Assembly (NCBI RefSeq): GCF_009811655.1
Contig: NZ_BGJX01000011.1
Coordinates: forward strand, 40,261-104,260
DNA from: Methylosinus sp. Ce-a6
Lineage (GTDB): Bacteria; Pseudomonadota; Alphaproteobacteria; Rhizobiales; Beijerinckiaceae
Length of the DNA stretch: 64,000 bases
Direction: 5' to 3'
A program made the translations under genes and the position numbers. The notes beneath the pieces are model-generated. The model made no database searches. It was not told where the DNA came from and saw only the letters and a list, made by a program, of their open reading frames with translations. How positions within the stretch are numbered: the first letter of the stretch is position 1; each line of letters opens with the position of its first letter. Below are positions 8,339-17,092 of this stretch, one piece after another.

Positions 8339-8439
8339 AGGCCCGACGGGACGCGCGATCGAAGCGCGCGACAAGGCGGGACGCCGCCAAATTCGGACGG
8401 GAACGTAAGAGATCCCGCCGGCGCGAGGGAGTTTTTGAC

Positions 8440-9663
8440 ATGAGACGAGTGGTCGTGACCGGCATGGGCGTCGTGTCGTCCATCGGCAATAATACCCAGG
8501 AAGTGGTCGCCTCTCTGCACGAGGCGAAGTCCGGCATAGTGAAGGCGGACAAATACGCCGAGCTCGGCTTCCGCTGCCAGGTTCACGGCGCGCCGACGCT
8601 CGACCCTTCGACGATCCTCGATCGCCGCGCCATGCGCTTCCACGCCATGGGCACGGCCTGGAATCACGTCGCCATGGATCAGGCGATCCTCGATTCCGGC
8701 CTCGCGCCGGACGAAGTCTCCAATGAGCGCACCGGCATCATCATGGGCTCGGGCGGCCCTTCGACCAAGGTCGTCGTCGAATCGGCGGACATCGCCCGCG
8801 CCAAGGGGCCGAAGAAGGTCGGCCCCTTCGCCGTGCCCAAGGCCATGTCCTCCACCGCCTCGGCGACGCTCGCCACCTGGTTCAAGATCAAGGGCGTCAA
8901 CTATTCCATCTCCTCGGCCTGCGCGACCTCCAATCATTGCATCGGCGCCGCCTTCGAGCAGATTCAATGGGGCAAGCAGGATGTGATGTTCGCCGGCGGC
9001 TGCGAGGAGCTCGAATGGGAGCTCTCCGTGCTGTTCGACGCGATGGGCGCCATGTCCTCTTCCTTCAACGATCGTCCGGCCACGGCCTCGCGCGCCTATG
9101 ACAAGAACCGCGACGGCTTCGTCATCGCCGGCGGCGCGGGCGTGCTGGTGCTCGAGGAATATGAGCGGGCCAAGGCGCGCGGCGCGAAGATCTACGCCGA
9201 GATCGCCGGCTATGGCGCGACCTCCGACGGCCATGACATGGTGCAGCCCTCCGGCGAGGGCGCGATGCGTTGCATGCGTCTGGCGCTGGCCGGGGTGAAG
9301 GCGCCGATCGACTATATCAATCCGCACGCGACATCGACTCCGGTCGGCGATCTCAAGGAGATCGAGGCGATCCGCGAGGTGTTCGGCCGCGGCGACAAAT
9401 GCCCGCCGATTTCGGCGACGAAATCCTTGACCGGCCACTCGCTCGGCGCGACCGGCGTGCAGGAGGCGATCTATTCGCTGCTGATGATGCAGAACGGCTT
9501 CATCTGCGAGAGCGCCAATATCGAGGAGCTCGATCCGGAATTCGCCGACATGCCGATTTTGCGCGAGCGGCGCGACAATGTCGCGCTGCGCGCGGTGCTC
9601 TCCAATTCCTTCGGTTTTGGCGGCACCAATGCGTCGCTGGTGTTCAAGCACCCGGACGCCTGA
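8440..9663 (+). CDS. fabB: 3-oxoacyl-ACP synthase I FabB
   Basis: A 407-residue condensing enzyme that elongates acyl-ACP with malonyl-ACP and, with FabA, commits carbon to unsaturated fatty acids. The catalytic Cys161 lies in [10 protein letters not shown], and the two catalytic His in NPHATSTP and [10 protein letters not shown], giving the Cys-His-His triad of FabB/FabF enzymes. The GFGGTN motif near the C-terminus is intact. A GAGGGAG ribosome site precedes ATG 8440. The gap to fabA is 101 bases; the fabA-fabB-fabI order is conserved in Hyphomicrobiales. Confidence 0.95.
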   Translation: MRRVVVTGMGVVSSIGNNTQEVVASLHEAKSGIVKADKYAELGFRCQVHGAPTLDPSTILDRRAMRFHAMGTAWNHVAMDQAILDSGLAPDEVSNERTGIIMGSGGPSTKVVVESADIARAKGPKKVGPFAVPKAMSSTASATLATWFKIKGVNYSISSACATSNHCIGAAFEQIQWGKQDVMFAGGCEELEWELSVLFDAMGAMSSSFNDRPATASRAYDKNRDGFVIAGGAGVLVLEEYERAKARGAKIYAEIAGYGATSDGHDMVQPSGEGAMRCMRLALAGVKAPIDYINPHATSTPVGDLKEIEAIREVFGRGDKCPPISATKSLTGHSLGATGVQEAIYSLLMMQNGFICESANIEELDPEFADMPILRERRDNVALRAVLSNSFGFGGTNASLVFKHPDA

Positions 9664-9782
9664 TACGAATTCATGATCGCTTCGCGCGGCGCCGATCGCC
9701 CCTTCTCCCCGCGCGCGGGGAGTAAGGTGAGGATGAGGGGCGCGGGGCGTTTGTCATCGCGGTTCGGCCCCGGGCCGTCACA

Positions 9783-9975
9783 CTAGCGGCCTGCGTCAAT
9801 GAAAGTGAAGATGTTCGAGCCCCCTCCCCAACCCTCCCCGGCTGCGCGGGAGAGGGAGCAGATTCGGCGCTTCATCGAAGCTTCGCGAAATGTCGTCGCC
9901 CCCCTCTCCCGCGCAGCGGGGGAGGGTGAGGGAGGGGGCCTTCGGGGCTTCGGTTCGAATGACGCAGACTGCTAG
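9783..9975 (+). mobile_element. Repeat family C (MITE-like), copy 1
   Basis: A 193-bp element between fabB and fabI with imperfect 16-bp terminal inverted repeats: CTAGCGGCCTGCGTCA (9783-9798) and TGACGCAGACTGCTAG (9960-9975), 14 of 16 matching. The interior has two C-rich/G-rich palindromic blocks. It is about 90% like the copy at 18649-18841. No coding capacity; it shares its terminal CTAG with the next element. Confidence 0.75.
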
Positions 9976-10075
9976 AGCGTTTCCAGCCGAAGTGGACGCC
10001 GGTTCGGCGTTGGAAACGCGTCGAAACAAAAGCCTAGAATCTTTTCATGTTTCAATGAAACATGAAAGACTCTAG
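9972..10075 (+). repeat. Repeat family A, copy 2 (full length)
   Basis: A 104-bp element bounded by CTAG at both ends. The first half (AGCGTTTCCAGCCGAAGTGG onward) carries the GACGCCGGTTCGGCGTT palindrome; the second half is a hairpin around GTTTC-AAT-GAAAC. It lies directly after a family C element and upstream of fabI. Confidence 0.85.
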
Positions 10076-10154
10076 CCCGCTCCCCGCAAGCGAGGAGAGG
10101 GAAAAGGCGGCGAGCCGAGCCGCAAACAGCATGACGAGACAGGAACATCGCCAA

Positions 10155-10976
10155 ATGACGGTTTCAACGGGCCTCATGCAAGGCAAGCGCGGCCTTGTCA
10201 TGGGAGTCGCGAATGATCATTCCATCGCCTATGGCATAGCGAGAGCGCTGGCGCGGCACGGCGCCTCGCTCGCCTTCACCTATCAGGGCGAGGCGCTGGG
10301 CAAGCGCGTCCGCCCGATCGCCGAGGAGCTCGGCTCCGATCTGGTGATCCCCTGCGACGTGGAGGATATCGCTTCCGTCGACGCCGTCTTCGCGCGTCTT
10401 GCCGAGCAATGGGGCGAGCTCGATTTTCTCGTCCATTCCATCGGCTATTCGGACAAGAGCGAATTGAAGGGCCTCTACGCCGACACGACGCGCGAGAATT
10501 TCATCCGCACGCTCGTCATCTCCTGCTTCTCCTTCACCGAGGCGGCGAAACGCGCCGCGGCGCTGATGAAGAACGGCGGCTCCATGCTCACCGTCTCTTT
10601 CGGCGGCGGCACGCATGTGATGCCGAATTACAATGTGATGGGCGTCGCCAAGGCGGCGCTCGATTCCTCCGTGCGCTATCTCGCCGCGGATTATGGCGCG
10701 CGCGGCATTCGCGTGAACGCCATCTCGCCCGGTCCCGTGCGCACGATGGCGGGCGCCGGCATCACCGGCGCGCGGGCGATGGGCGCGTTTCAGAAGGCCC
10801 ATGCGCCGCTGCGCCGCATGATCACGCTGGACGAGATCGGCGGCTCGGCGCTCTATTTCCTGTCGGAGCTCTCGGGCGGCGTGACCGGCGAAATCCATCT
10901 CGTCGACGCCGGCTACAACATCATGCTGCAGCCGCGCCCCGAAGATTTGAACGGCGGCGCCGCAGGGGCGGATTAG
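10155..10976 (+). CDS. fabI: Enoyl-ACP reductase FabI
   Basis: A 273-residue NAD(P)H-dependent reductase for the last step of each fatty-acid elongation cycle. The N-terminal nucleotide site reads GVANDHSIAYG, and the catalytic Tyr-x6-Lys is Y159...K166 in PNYNVMGVAK. The other Tyr that usually lies about ten residues earlier is Phe here (SFGGGT). I choose ATG 10155, with AGGA about ten bases upstream; an earlier ATG at 10131 is possible. A 180-base stretch of repeat elements separates it from fabB, so it may have its own promoter. Its 3' end overlaps the convergent fixJ-like gene by 56 bases. Confidence 0.93.
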   Translation: MTVSTGLMQGKRGLVMGVANDHSIAYGIARALARHGASLAFTYQGEALGKRVRPIAEELGSDLVIPCDVEDIASVDAVFARLAEQWGELDFLVHSIGYSDKSELKGLYADTTRENFIRTLVISCFSFTEAAKRAAALMKNGGSMLTVSFGGGTHVMPNYNVMGVAKAALDSSVRYLAADYGARGIRVNAISPGPVRTMAGAGITGARAMGAFQKAHAPLRRMITLDEIGGSALYFLSELSGGVTGEIHLVDAGYNIMLQPRPEDLNGGAAGAD

Positions 10977-11607
10977 GCTCGCGCGCCTCGACCGCCTTGG
11001 CGCTCGCGGCGATGACCGAGAGCCGCGCGAGCTCGACCAGCGTGTCGATATTGGCCTTGGCCATGATATTGGCGCGATGCAGCTCGACGGTTCTCAAATC
11101 GAGACCGAGCCCTTGCGCGATGTCCCGGCTCGGGCGGCCTTTGGCGATGCCCGCCAGCACGCGCCTCTCCTCCGCGCTCAGCGAGCCGAAGCGGGCGAGA
11201 ATGGCGCGCGTCTCCGCGTCGTTGTCGCGCTCGCCGCGCCTTGCGGCGAGCGCGCGCCGCACGGAGGCGAGCAGCGCCTCGTCGTCGAAAGGTTTTTCCA
11301 ACAGATCGCTGGCGCCGGCCGCGAGCGCCTCGACGGTGAGCGAGGCGCCGGCCGATGCGGTGATGATGACCACGGGCGGCGTCGCTCCGAGGGCGCGCAG
11401 GCGCCGCGTGAGCTCGACGCCGGTCATATCCGGCAGTCGCATATCCGCGACGACGCACCCCGAAGTCAGCGGTCCCGCGTCGGCGAGGCATTCGTCCGCC
11501 GCGCAATAGGCGCGCGGGCGAAAGCCGCGCGAGCGGAACATCAATGTCAAGGCGTCGCGGATGGCCGGATCGTCGTCGACGAGATGCACGAGCGGCGGGA
11601 GTCTCAT
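10921..11607 (-). CDS. FixJ-type response regulator (REC + LuxR HTH)
   Basis: A 228-residue cytosolic regulator. The receiver domain (about 1-120) has the acidic pocket VDDDP, the phospho-acceptor Asp in VVADMRLPDMTG and the conserved Lys in LLEKPF. A LuxR/FixJ-type helix-turn-helix follows (LSAEERRVLAGIAKGRPSRDIAQGLGL region), ending with a basic tail. The gene begins 3 bases after the sensor kinase stop, so the two are one operon and almost certainly partners. It overlaps the 3' end of fabI on the opposite strand. The target genes are unknown. Confidence 0.88.
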   Translation of the reverse strand: MRLPPLVHLVDDDPAIRDALTLMFRSRGFRPRAYCAADECLADAGPLTSGCVVADMRLPDMTGVELTRRLRALGATPPVVIITASAGASLTVEALAAGASDLLEKPFDDEALLASVRRALAARRGERDNDAETRAILARFGSLSAEERRVLAGIAKGRPSRDIAQGLGLDLRTVELHRANIMAKANIDTLVELARLSVIAASAKAVEAREPNPPLRRRRSNLRGAAAA

Positions 11608-11610
11608 AGG

Positions 11611-12756
11611 CTAGAGCCTTTCCGCGAGAGGAAGTGTGAAGCTGAAAATCGCGCCGCCTTGCGGATTGGGCTCGGCCCAGATGCGTCCGCCATGCGCCTC
11701 GACGATCGAGCGAGAGATCGAAAGGCCTATGCCCATTCCGGTCGCCTTCGTGCTGCGGAAGGGCTCGAACAGCGCGGCGGCCGCGCCGTCCTTCAGCCCA
11801 TGGCCGGTGTCGGCGACGTCGAGCCGCGCAAAGCCGTCCGCGGCGGAGGTGGAGAGCGAGAGCTCGCGCCGGGGCGCGCCGTCCATCGCCTCGACGGCGT
11901 TGCGCATCAGATTGACGATGACCTGCTGGATCTGCACGCGGTCGGCGAGGACATGGTCATTTTCCGTTTGGGCGGCGACGCGCACGCGCGCGCCGATCTG
12001 GCGCGCCCCCGCCACGCCGAGCGATTTCGCCTCCTCGACGAGCTCGGCGAGGCTCTGCACGGTCTTCACCGATTCGCCGCGGGTGACGAATTCGCGCAAG
12101 CGGCGGACGATATCGCCGGCCCGCATCGCCTGCGCGCCGGCCTTGTCGAGAATCTCCTCGATCTCCTCGCTCTGCTTCTGCTTGCGCTGCAGCAGCCAGC
12201 GGGCGGTGCGGACATAGGTGGCGATGGCCGAGAAGGGCTGGTTGATCTCATGGGCGAGCGCCGCGGCGAGCTCCCCCATGGCGGCGAGCCGGCCGGCATA
12301 GGCGAGCTCCGAGCGCAATTCGCAGAGCAGCGCCTCCGCGGCGCGCTCCTCGGTGAGATCGCGAATGACGGCGACGCGGAAATGCGCCGCGCCGCGCGCC
12401 TCCTTCACCGTGAGCGCCGCCGGAAACGTCGAGCCGTCGAGCCGCCGCGCGAGGGCCTCCGTCTTGCGCTCGCTGGCGGAAAGCGCGTTCTCCGGCAGAA
12501 GCCGCGCGGCTTCCGCGCCCAGCAGCGCCTCGCTCGAACAGCCGAACAGCGCCCCCGCCGCGGCGTTGGCGGCGACCACCGCGCCCTTATTGTCGATCGA
12601 CAGGACCGCGTCTGAAAGACATTCGAGGATGGCTTCGAGCCGCGCCTCGATCAGACGCGAGGACTCGTCGCCCGCGACCGCCTTCCGCCGCAATAGCGGC
12701 GTCGACGCGGAAGTCTCTTCGAGCCCGGCGCGCGAATCGCTCGACGATTGTTCCAT
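11611..12756 (-). CDS. FixL-like PAS sensor histidine kinase without heme signature
   Basis: A 381-residue kinase with one PAS domain (about 38-135) and a HisKA/HATPase core: H-box ALAHEINQP with His169, N-box NLMRNAVEAM, and the ADTGHG G-box. The kinase and the RLDGSTFP-to-RDLTEE stretch closely resemble FixL. However, the FixL segment holding the heme-ligating His is shortened here and has no His, so this PAS probably does not bind heme and the input signal is unknown. No membrane segment is present. I start at ATG 12756; the frame opens at 12789. Cotranscribed with the FixJ-like regulator. Confidence 0.85.
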   Translation of the reverse strand: MEQSSSDSRAGLEETSASTPLLRRKAVAGDESSRLIEARLEAILECLSDAVLSIDNKGAVVAANAAAGALFGCSSEALLGAEAARLLPENALSASERKTEALARRLDGSTFPAALTVKEARGAAHFRVAVIRDLTEERAAEALLCELRSELAYAGRLAAMGELAAALAHEINQPFSAIATYVRTARWLLQRKQKQSEEIEEILDKAGAQAMRAGDIVRRLREFVTRGESVKTVQSLAELVEEAKSLGVAGARQIGARVRVAAQTENDHVLADRVQIQQVIVNLMRNAVEAMDGAPRRELSLSTSAADGFARLDVADTGHGLKDGAAAALFEPFRSTKATGMGIGLSISRSIVEAHGGRIWAEPNPQGGAIFSFTLPLAERL

Positions 12757-12940
12757 CGGCGAGTTCCCTCGAAACTTATGCGCTCTCAAAAAATGCCGGC
12801 GCGCCGCCCAACCATCGCCACGGTCGCCGCCTCGGAGTATTCTCGGTTACGAGCGGGTTTCAATTCGCAATGACGCGCAATACACAGAAATAGTTTGTGA
12901 ATTGCTCCGCTCGTGCTTACTTTCCGCCCGCGGGAGAAAA

Positions 12941-15900
12941 ATGGCGTCTCGCAAGGTTTTTTCCATTGCCCCCGGCGCCTCATTTCTAGGCGCATTCACC
13001 AATGCTCTGCTCGATGGGGCGATCATCCCGGGCCTTTCCCGCGAGAGCGGGCCGCTCGCGCTGGCGGCGACGACGATCTATGTCCCGACCCAGCGCGCCG
13101 CGCGGGCGTTGGCGACGCAATTTTCCACGGCGATCGAGGCGCCGGCGGCGCTGCTGCCGCGCATTTTGCCGCTCGGCGATCTCGACGAGCAGGAGGCTTC
13201 GGCGCTGTTTCACGCCGATCTCGACGCAGGCGAGGCGGCGCTCGCTCCGGCGATAGAGGAGCTCGACCGCCGGCTGATCCTGGCGGAGATGGTGCTGCAA
13301 TGGGCGCGCGCGCTGCGCCAGGCGATCGTCTCCATCGACCCTTCCGGCGCGATCGAGCACGACCCGCGTGAGATGCTGCTGGTCGCGCCTTCCGCCGCGA
13401 GCGCCTATGCGCTTTCGGGCGAGCTCGCGCGGCTCATCGACGAATTCGCCATAGAGAAGCTCGACGCTCGCGCGCTCGCCGGGCTCGCGGACGAGGCCTA
13501 TGACCGGTTTTTCGCGATCACCGCGAATTTTTTGAAGATCGCGCTCGAGGACTGGCCCAAAATTCTCGCCGACCGGGGCCTCATCGATCGCGCCGCGCGG
13601 CAGACGGCGCTGATCGAGGCGCAGATCGCCCATCTCGAGCGGGGCGGGGCGCGCGGGCCGGTGATCGCGCTCGGCTCGACCGGCGCGCATCCGGCGACCG
13701 CCCGCCTGCTGGCGGCGATCGCCCGAATGGAACGCGGCGCGGTGATTTTGCCCGGCCTCGACGACGCGCTCGACGCAGAAGCCTGGCGCAAGGTGGGCCA
13801 TGACGGCGACGGCGAGCGCGACGAGCCGAGCTTCACCCATCCTCAGAGCTTGCTGAAGCGTCTCCTCTCGATGATCGGCGTCTCGCGCGAGGAGGTTCGG
13901 TCGATCGGCTCGGCCCCGCCCGCGTTGCTGGCGCGGACGCGGCTGCTGGCCGAGGCGCTGCGCCCGGCCGATTGCACCGACTCCTGGCGCGACTTTTGCG
14001 CCGCCGAGGTGGAGGGTTTTGCGGCCGCGCTCGCCGGCGTCTCCTTCGTCGAGGCCGCAGATGAGCGCGAGGAGGCGCTCGCCCTCGCCCTCGCCATGCG
14101 CGAGGCTTTGGAGACGCCGGGCCGCACGGCGGCGCTCATCACGCCCGATCGCGACATCGCCCGGCGCGTCTCGGCCGAGCTCGCGCGGTGGGGAATAGAG
14201 GTCGACGATTCCGCCGGCCGTCCGCTCGCCGCGACGCCGATCGGCGCGCTGGCCCGGCTCGTCGCCGCGACGGCGGAAGACGGCGCCGCGGCCGTGGACG
14301 CCGCCGCGCTCCTCGCCCATCCGCTCGCGCGCTTCGGCCTCGAGCGCGCCGAGATCGACCGGCTCGCCCCGCTCGTCGAGATCGCCGTGCTGCGCAATGT
14401 CGAGAGCGGCGGCTCCTTCGCCGCAATGGCGGCGCCGGCGCGCCGGCTCGCCGAGGAGCCGCACGCCCATCCGGCGCTGAAACGCATTTGCGAAGAAGAC
14501 TGGCGCGCGATCGAATATCTGCTCGCGCGTCTCGACGAGGCCCTCGCTCCGCTCGCCGTTCTCACGCCCGAGGCGCGCCTTTGCGAAAGAGCGCGCGCCC
14601 ATGCGCAGTCTCTCGAGACAATCGCCGGCGAAGCGCCGGCGGGAGACGGCGTCGAGCAATTGTTCCAACTCTTCGACGCGCTGGAGAGCGCCGACAGCGC
14701 GCTCCTCTTCGACGCCGGCGGCTACGCCTCCTTCTTCGATCGCCTCGCTTTCGAGACGACGGCGCCGAGCCCGCGACGCGCCCATCCGCGCCTCAAAATC
14801 CTCGGCCTGCTGGAGGCGCGCCTGCTCGACGCCGACCTCGCGCTGCTCGCCGGGCTCGACGAGACGATCTGGCCGCCGCAGGCCGAATCCGGCGCCTTTC
14901 TCAACCGCGCCATGCGCCGGCAATTGGGCCTTTCGCCGCCCGAGCGACGCATCGGCCAGACGGCGCATGATTTCGCCATGGCCTTCGGCGCGCGCGAAGT
15001 GGTGGTGAGCCGCGCGAGGAAGCGCGCCGGGGCTCCGACGGTGGTCTCGCGCCTCATCGCGCGGCTGGCGGCGCTCGCAGGCGAGGCCTTCGTCGCCTGC
15101 AAGGCGCGCGGCGACGCAAAATGCGCGCTCGCCGCCGCGCTCGACGAGCCGCGCGAAATCCGCGCGATCTCGCGGCCTTTGCCACGTCCTCCGGTCGCGA
15201 TGCGGCCGACGCGGCTCAGCGTCACGCGCGTCGAAAAGCTGCGGCGCGATCCTTACGCCGTCTTCGCCGAGCACATATTGCGGTTGCCGCCGCTGCCGCC
15301 GCTCGGCGCGCCCAAAGGCGCGCGCGAGATCGGCGTCGCCGTTCACGCGGCGCTGGCGAAATTCCACGAGGCGCATCCGAAAGGCCCGCTGCCCGAGGAT
15401 GCGCGCGCGGCGCTGATCGAATTGGCGCGCGAGGAGCTCGGCGCGTTTCTCGACGATCCCTCCTTCCTCGCCTTCGACTGGCCGCGCATAGAGGCGGGGC
15501 TCGACCATGCGTTGGCCTTCGAGCGCGAGCGCCGCGCGGAGCCGCGCGAGATTTTCGTCGAAAAAGGCGCCGCATGGCGGCTGACGCTCGCGGACGGCGG
15601 CGTCTTCACCGTCTCCTGCGTCGCCGACCGCATAGAGGTCGACGCCGCCGGCGAAGCTTTCGTCTTCGACTATAAGACCGGCAATCCGCCGACCGCCAGC
15701 CAGGTCGGCGCGGGATTCTCGCCGCAGCTCACGCTCGAGGCGGCGATGATCGAGGCCGGCGCTTTCGAGGCGATCGGCGCGCGGCGGGTGTCCGGCGCGG
15801 CCTATGTGCGCCTCGGCGGCAAGAGCGGCGGCGAGACGCAATGGCTGAAATTCAAGGACAAGAGCTTCGCCGATGTCGTCGCCGAGCATCGCGCCAATCT

Positions 15901-16045
15901 CGTCGAGCTGCTGAACCAGTTTCGCGATTTGCAAACGCCCTATCCCTCGCGGCCTTTCGTCGAGTTCGCCTCGCGCTATGGCGACTACGACCATCTCGCG
16001 CGCGTGAAGGAATGGTCGCGCGACGGCGGCGGCGGGGAGGAGTGA
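12941..16045 (+). CDS. addB: Double-strand break repair helicase-nuclease subunit AddB
   Basis: A 1034-residue subunit of the AddAB complex, which resects double-strand breaks and loads RecA at Chi-like sites. Length and the start MASRKVFSIAPGASFLG fit the alphaproteobacterial AddB group, in which the N-terminal helicase-like half is degenerate. The C-terminal PD-(D/E)XK nuclease is intact: FDYKTG at 909-914 followed by a QLTLEAAMIE helix. ATG 12941 has a GGGAGA ribosome site. In relatives addA follows directly; here addA starts 2.8 kb downstream, after a toxin-antitoxin pair, a transporter and repeats. Confidence 0.92.
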   Translation: MASRKVFSIAPGASFLGAFTNALLDGAIIPGLSRESGPLALAATTIYVPTQRAARALATQFSTAIEAPAALLPRILPLGDLDEQEASALFHADLDAGEAALAPAIEELDRRLILAEMVLQWARALRQAIVSIDPSGAIEHDPREMLLVAPSAASAYALSGELARLIDEFAIEKLDARALAGLADEAYDRFFAITANFLKIALEDWPKILADRGLIDRAARQTALIEAQIAHLERGGARGPVIALGSTGAHPATARLLAAIARMERGAVILPGLDDALDAEAWRKVGHDGDGERDEPSFTHPQSLLKRLLSMIGVSREEVRSIGSAPPALLARTRLLAEALRPADCTDSWRDFCAAEVEGFAAALAGVSFVEAADEREEALALALAMREALETPGRTAALITPDRDIARRVSAELARWGIEVDDSAGRPLAATPIGALARLVAATAEDGAAAVDAAALLAHPLARFGLERAEIDRLAPLVEIAVLRNVESGGSFAAMAAPARRLAEEPHAHPALKRICEEDWRAIEYLLARLDEALAPLAVLTPEARLCERARAHAQSLETIAGEAPAGDGVEQLFQLFDALESADSALLFDAGGYASFFDRLAFETTAPSPRRAHPRLKILGLLEARLLDADLALLAGLDETIWPPQAESGAFLNRAMRRQLGLSPPERRIGQTAHDFAMAFGAREVVVSRARKRAGAPTVVSRLIARLAALAGEAFVACKARGDAKCALAAALDEPREIRAISRPLPRPPVAMRPTRLSVTRVEKLRRDPYAVFAEHILRLPPLPPLGAPKGAREIGVAVHAALAKFHEAHPKGPLPEDARAALIELAREELGAFLDDPSFLAFDWPRIEAGLDHALAFERERRAEPREIFVEKGAAWRLTLADGGVFTVSCVADRIEVDAAGEAFVFDYKTGNPPTASQVGAGFSPQLTLEAAMIEAGAFEAIGARRVSGAAYVRLGGKSGGETQWLKFKDKSFADVVAEHRANLVELLNQFRDLQTPYPSRPFVEFASRYGDYDHLARVKEWSRDGGGGEE

Positions 16046-16211
16046 GCGCGCGGTGAAAAGACGGACACGAAGCGTTCACCACGACGGTTGACGCTTCGGC
16101 AAGGAATCGGCCGCCGATTTTCGACGCTCCCGATTCGGACCGGGTTTGTCCTCGTCTCGTGCCGCCGTTCCCGGATCTGGATCGCCATCCGAAGCGCGGA
16201 TTTACCTTCTG

Positions 16212-16315
16212 CTAGGGCCTTTCCGGTTTCATTGAAACACGGAAAGGCCCTAGGCTTTTGTTTTGACGTGTTTCCGGACGCCGAACCGGCGTCCACTTCG
16301 GCTGGAAACGCTCTA
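16212..16315 (-). repeat. Repeat family A, copy 3 (full length, inverted)
   Basis: A 104-bp element downstream of addB, opposite in orientation to copies 2 and 5. The hairpin begins CTAGGGCC and ends GGCCCTAG, where other copies have GGGTC/GACCC or AGTC/GACT, so the pairing is kept by matched changes. One base is missing in the left arm. Confidence 0.85.
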
Positions 16316-16320
16316 AGGTC

Positions 16321-16328
16321 GAGCCGGC
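16321..16328 (+). repeat. Possible 8-bp direct repeat, left copy
   Basis: GAGCCGGC here recurs at 18841-18848, just upstream of addA. The two copies bracket the vapBC/transporter block that separates addB from addA. This could be a target duplication, or chance in a GC-rich sequence. Confidence 0.25.
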
Positions 16329-16335
16329 GGCCAAA

Positions 16336-16572
16336 ATGCCTCTGAACATCCGCGACGATGAAGCCGACAGGCTGGCCGCGCAGCTGGCGGCGCTCAACCG
16401 CACGCAAGCCGTGAAAGACGCGCTGCGGCGTGAATTGGCGCGCGTGCGAGAGAAGAAATCGCTCTGGGAGCGCTTGAAGCCGATCTGCGAAAAGATCGCC
16501 TCCTATCCGGACAGCGGAATCATCATCGACAAGGCGTTTTTTGACGAGCTCAACGGCGAGATCGACAAATAA
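16336..16572 (+). CDS. vapB: VapB-type antitoxin (Rv0623-like)
   Basis: A 78-residue antitoxin. The N-terminal MPLNIRDDEADRLAAQLAAL segment is typical of the Rv0623-like/PSK family of DNA-binding antitoxins that autorepress and mask a PIN-domain RNase. The C-terminal acidic part (SGIIIDKAFFDELNGEIDK) should be the toxin-binding tail. Its TAA stop overlaps the toxin ATG as TAATG, so translation is coupled. It begins 21 bases after a family A repeat. Confidence 0.88.
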   Translation: MPLNIRDDEADRLAAQLAALNRTQAVKDALRRELARVREKKSLWERLKPICEKIASYPDSGIIIDKAFFDELNGEIDK

Positions 16573-17006
16573 TGTTCATCGACGCTTCCGCAATGGTCGC
16601 GATCCTCCTGCAAGAGGCCGATGGCGAAGGGATCGCGGCCGCCATCGACGCTGCTTCGACGCCGCTCGCGACCAATGTGATCGCGGTCTGGGAGACGATC
16701 GCGGCGATCCATCGAAAGAAGGACATGCCGATCGGCCTCGCCGAGGCGCGTGTGGCGGAGTTTCTGACGATCGCCGGAATAGAGACGCTGGATGCGACGC
16801 CGAATGAATTGACACTCGCCCTTTCGGCTTTCGAACGCTGCGGACGCCATCGCTATCCGCTTCCCGCGGACCGCGACAAAGGGCTGAATCTCGCCGATTG
16901 TTTCCATTACGCCAGCGCAAAATCGCGGGGCCCGGCGATTATGACCACGGATGACGGCTTCGCGCTTACGGACCTGCCGACCGGGCCTGCCAAGCCGCTG
17001 CGATAG
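16572..17006 (+). CDS. vapC: VapC-type PIN-domain ribonuclease toxin
   Basis: A 144-residue PIN-domain toxin that should cleave RNA (often tRNA) and is neutralised by the upstream VapB. The acidic metal-binding residues expected for a PIN domain are present: Asp4 in MFIDASAMVA, the Glu in VWETIAAI, the Asp in LNLADCFHYA and the TTDD pair near the C-terminus. Length is normal and there is no sign of decay. It overlaps vapB by one base. Its location between addB and addA suggests the pair inserted into an ancestral addBA operon. Confidence 0.88.
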   Translation: MFIDASAMVAILLQEADGEGIAAAIDAASTPLATNVIAVWETIAAIHRKKDMPIGLAEARVAEFLTIAGIETLDATPNELTLALSAFERCGRHRYPLPADRDKGLNLADCFHYASAKSRGPAIMTTDDGFALTDLPTGPAKPLR

Positions 17007-17092
17007 CGAGAAAAATACTTTTCTTATAAGCTTCCTCCGAGGGCCGCCGATCGGCGCGCCGCAGGCGGACACTCGGCGACAGGGAATTTCAA

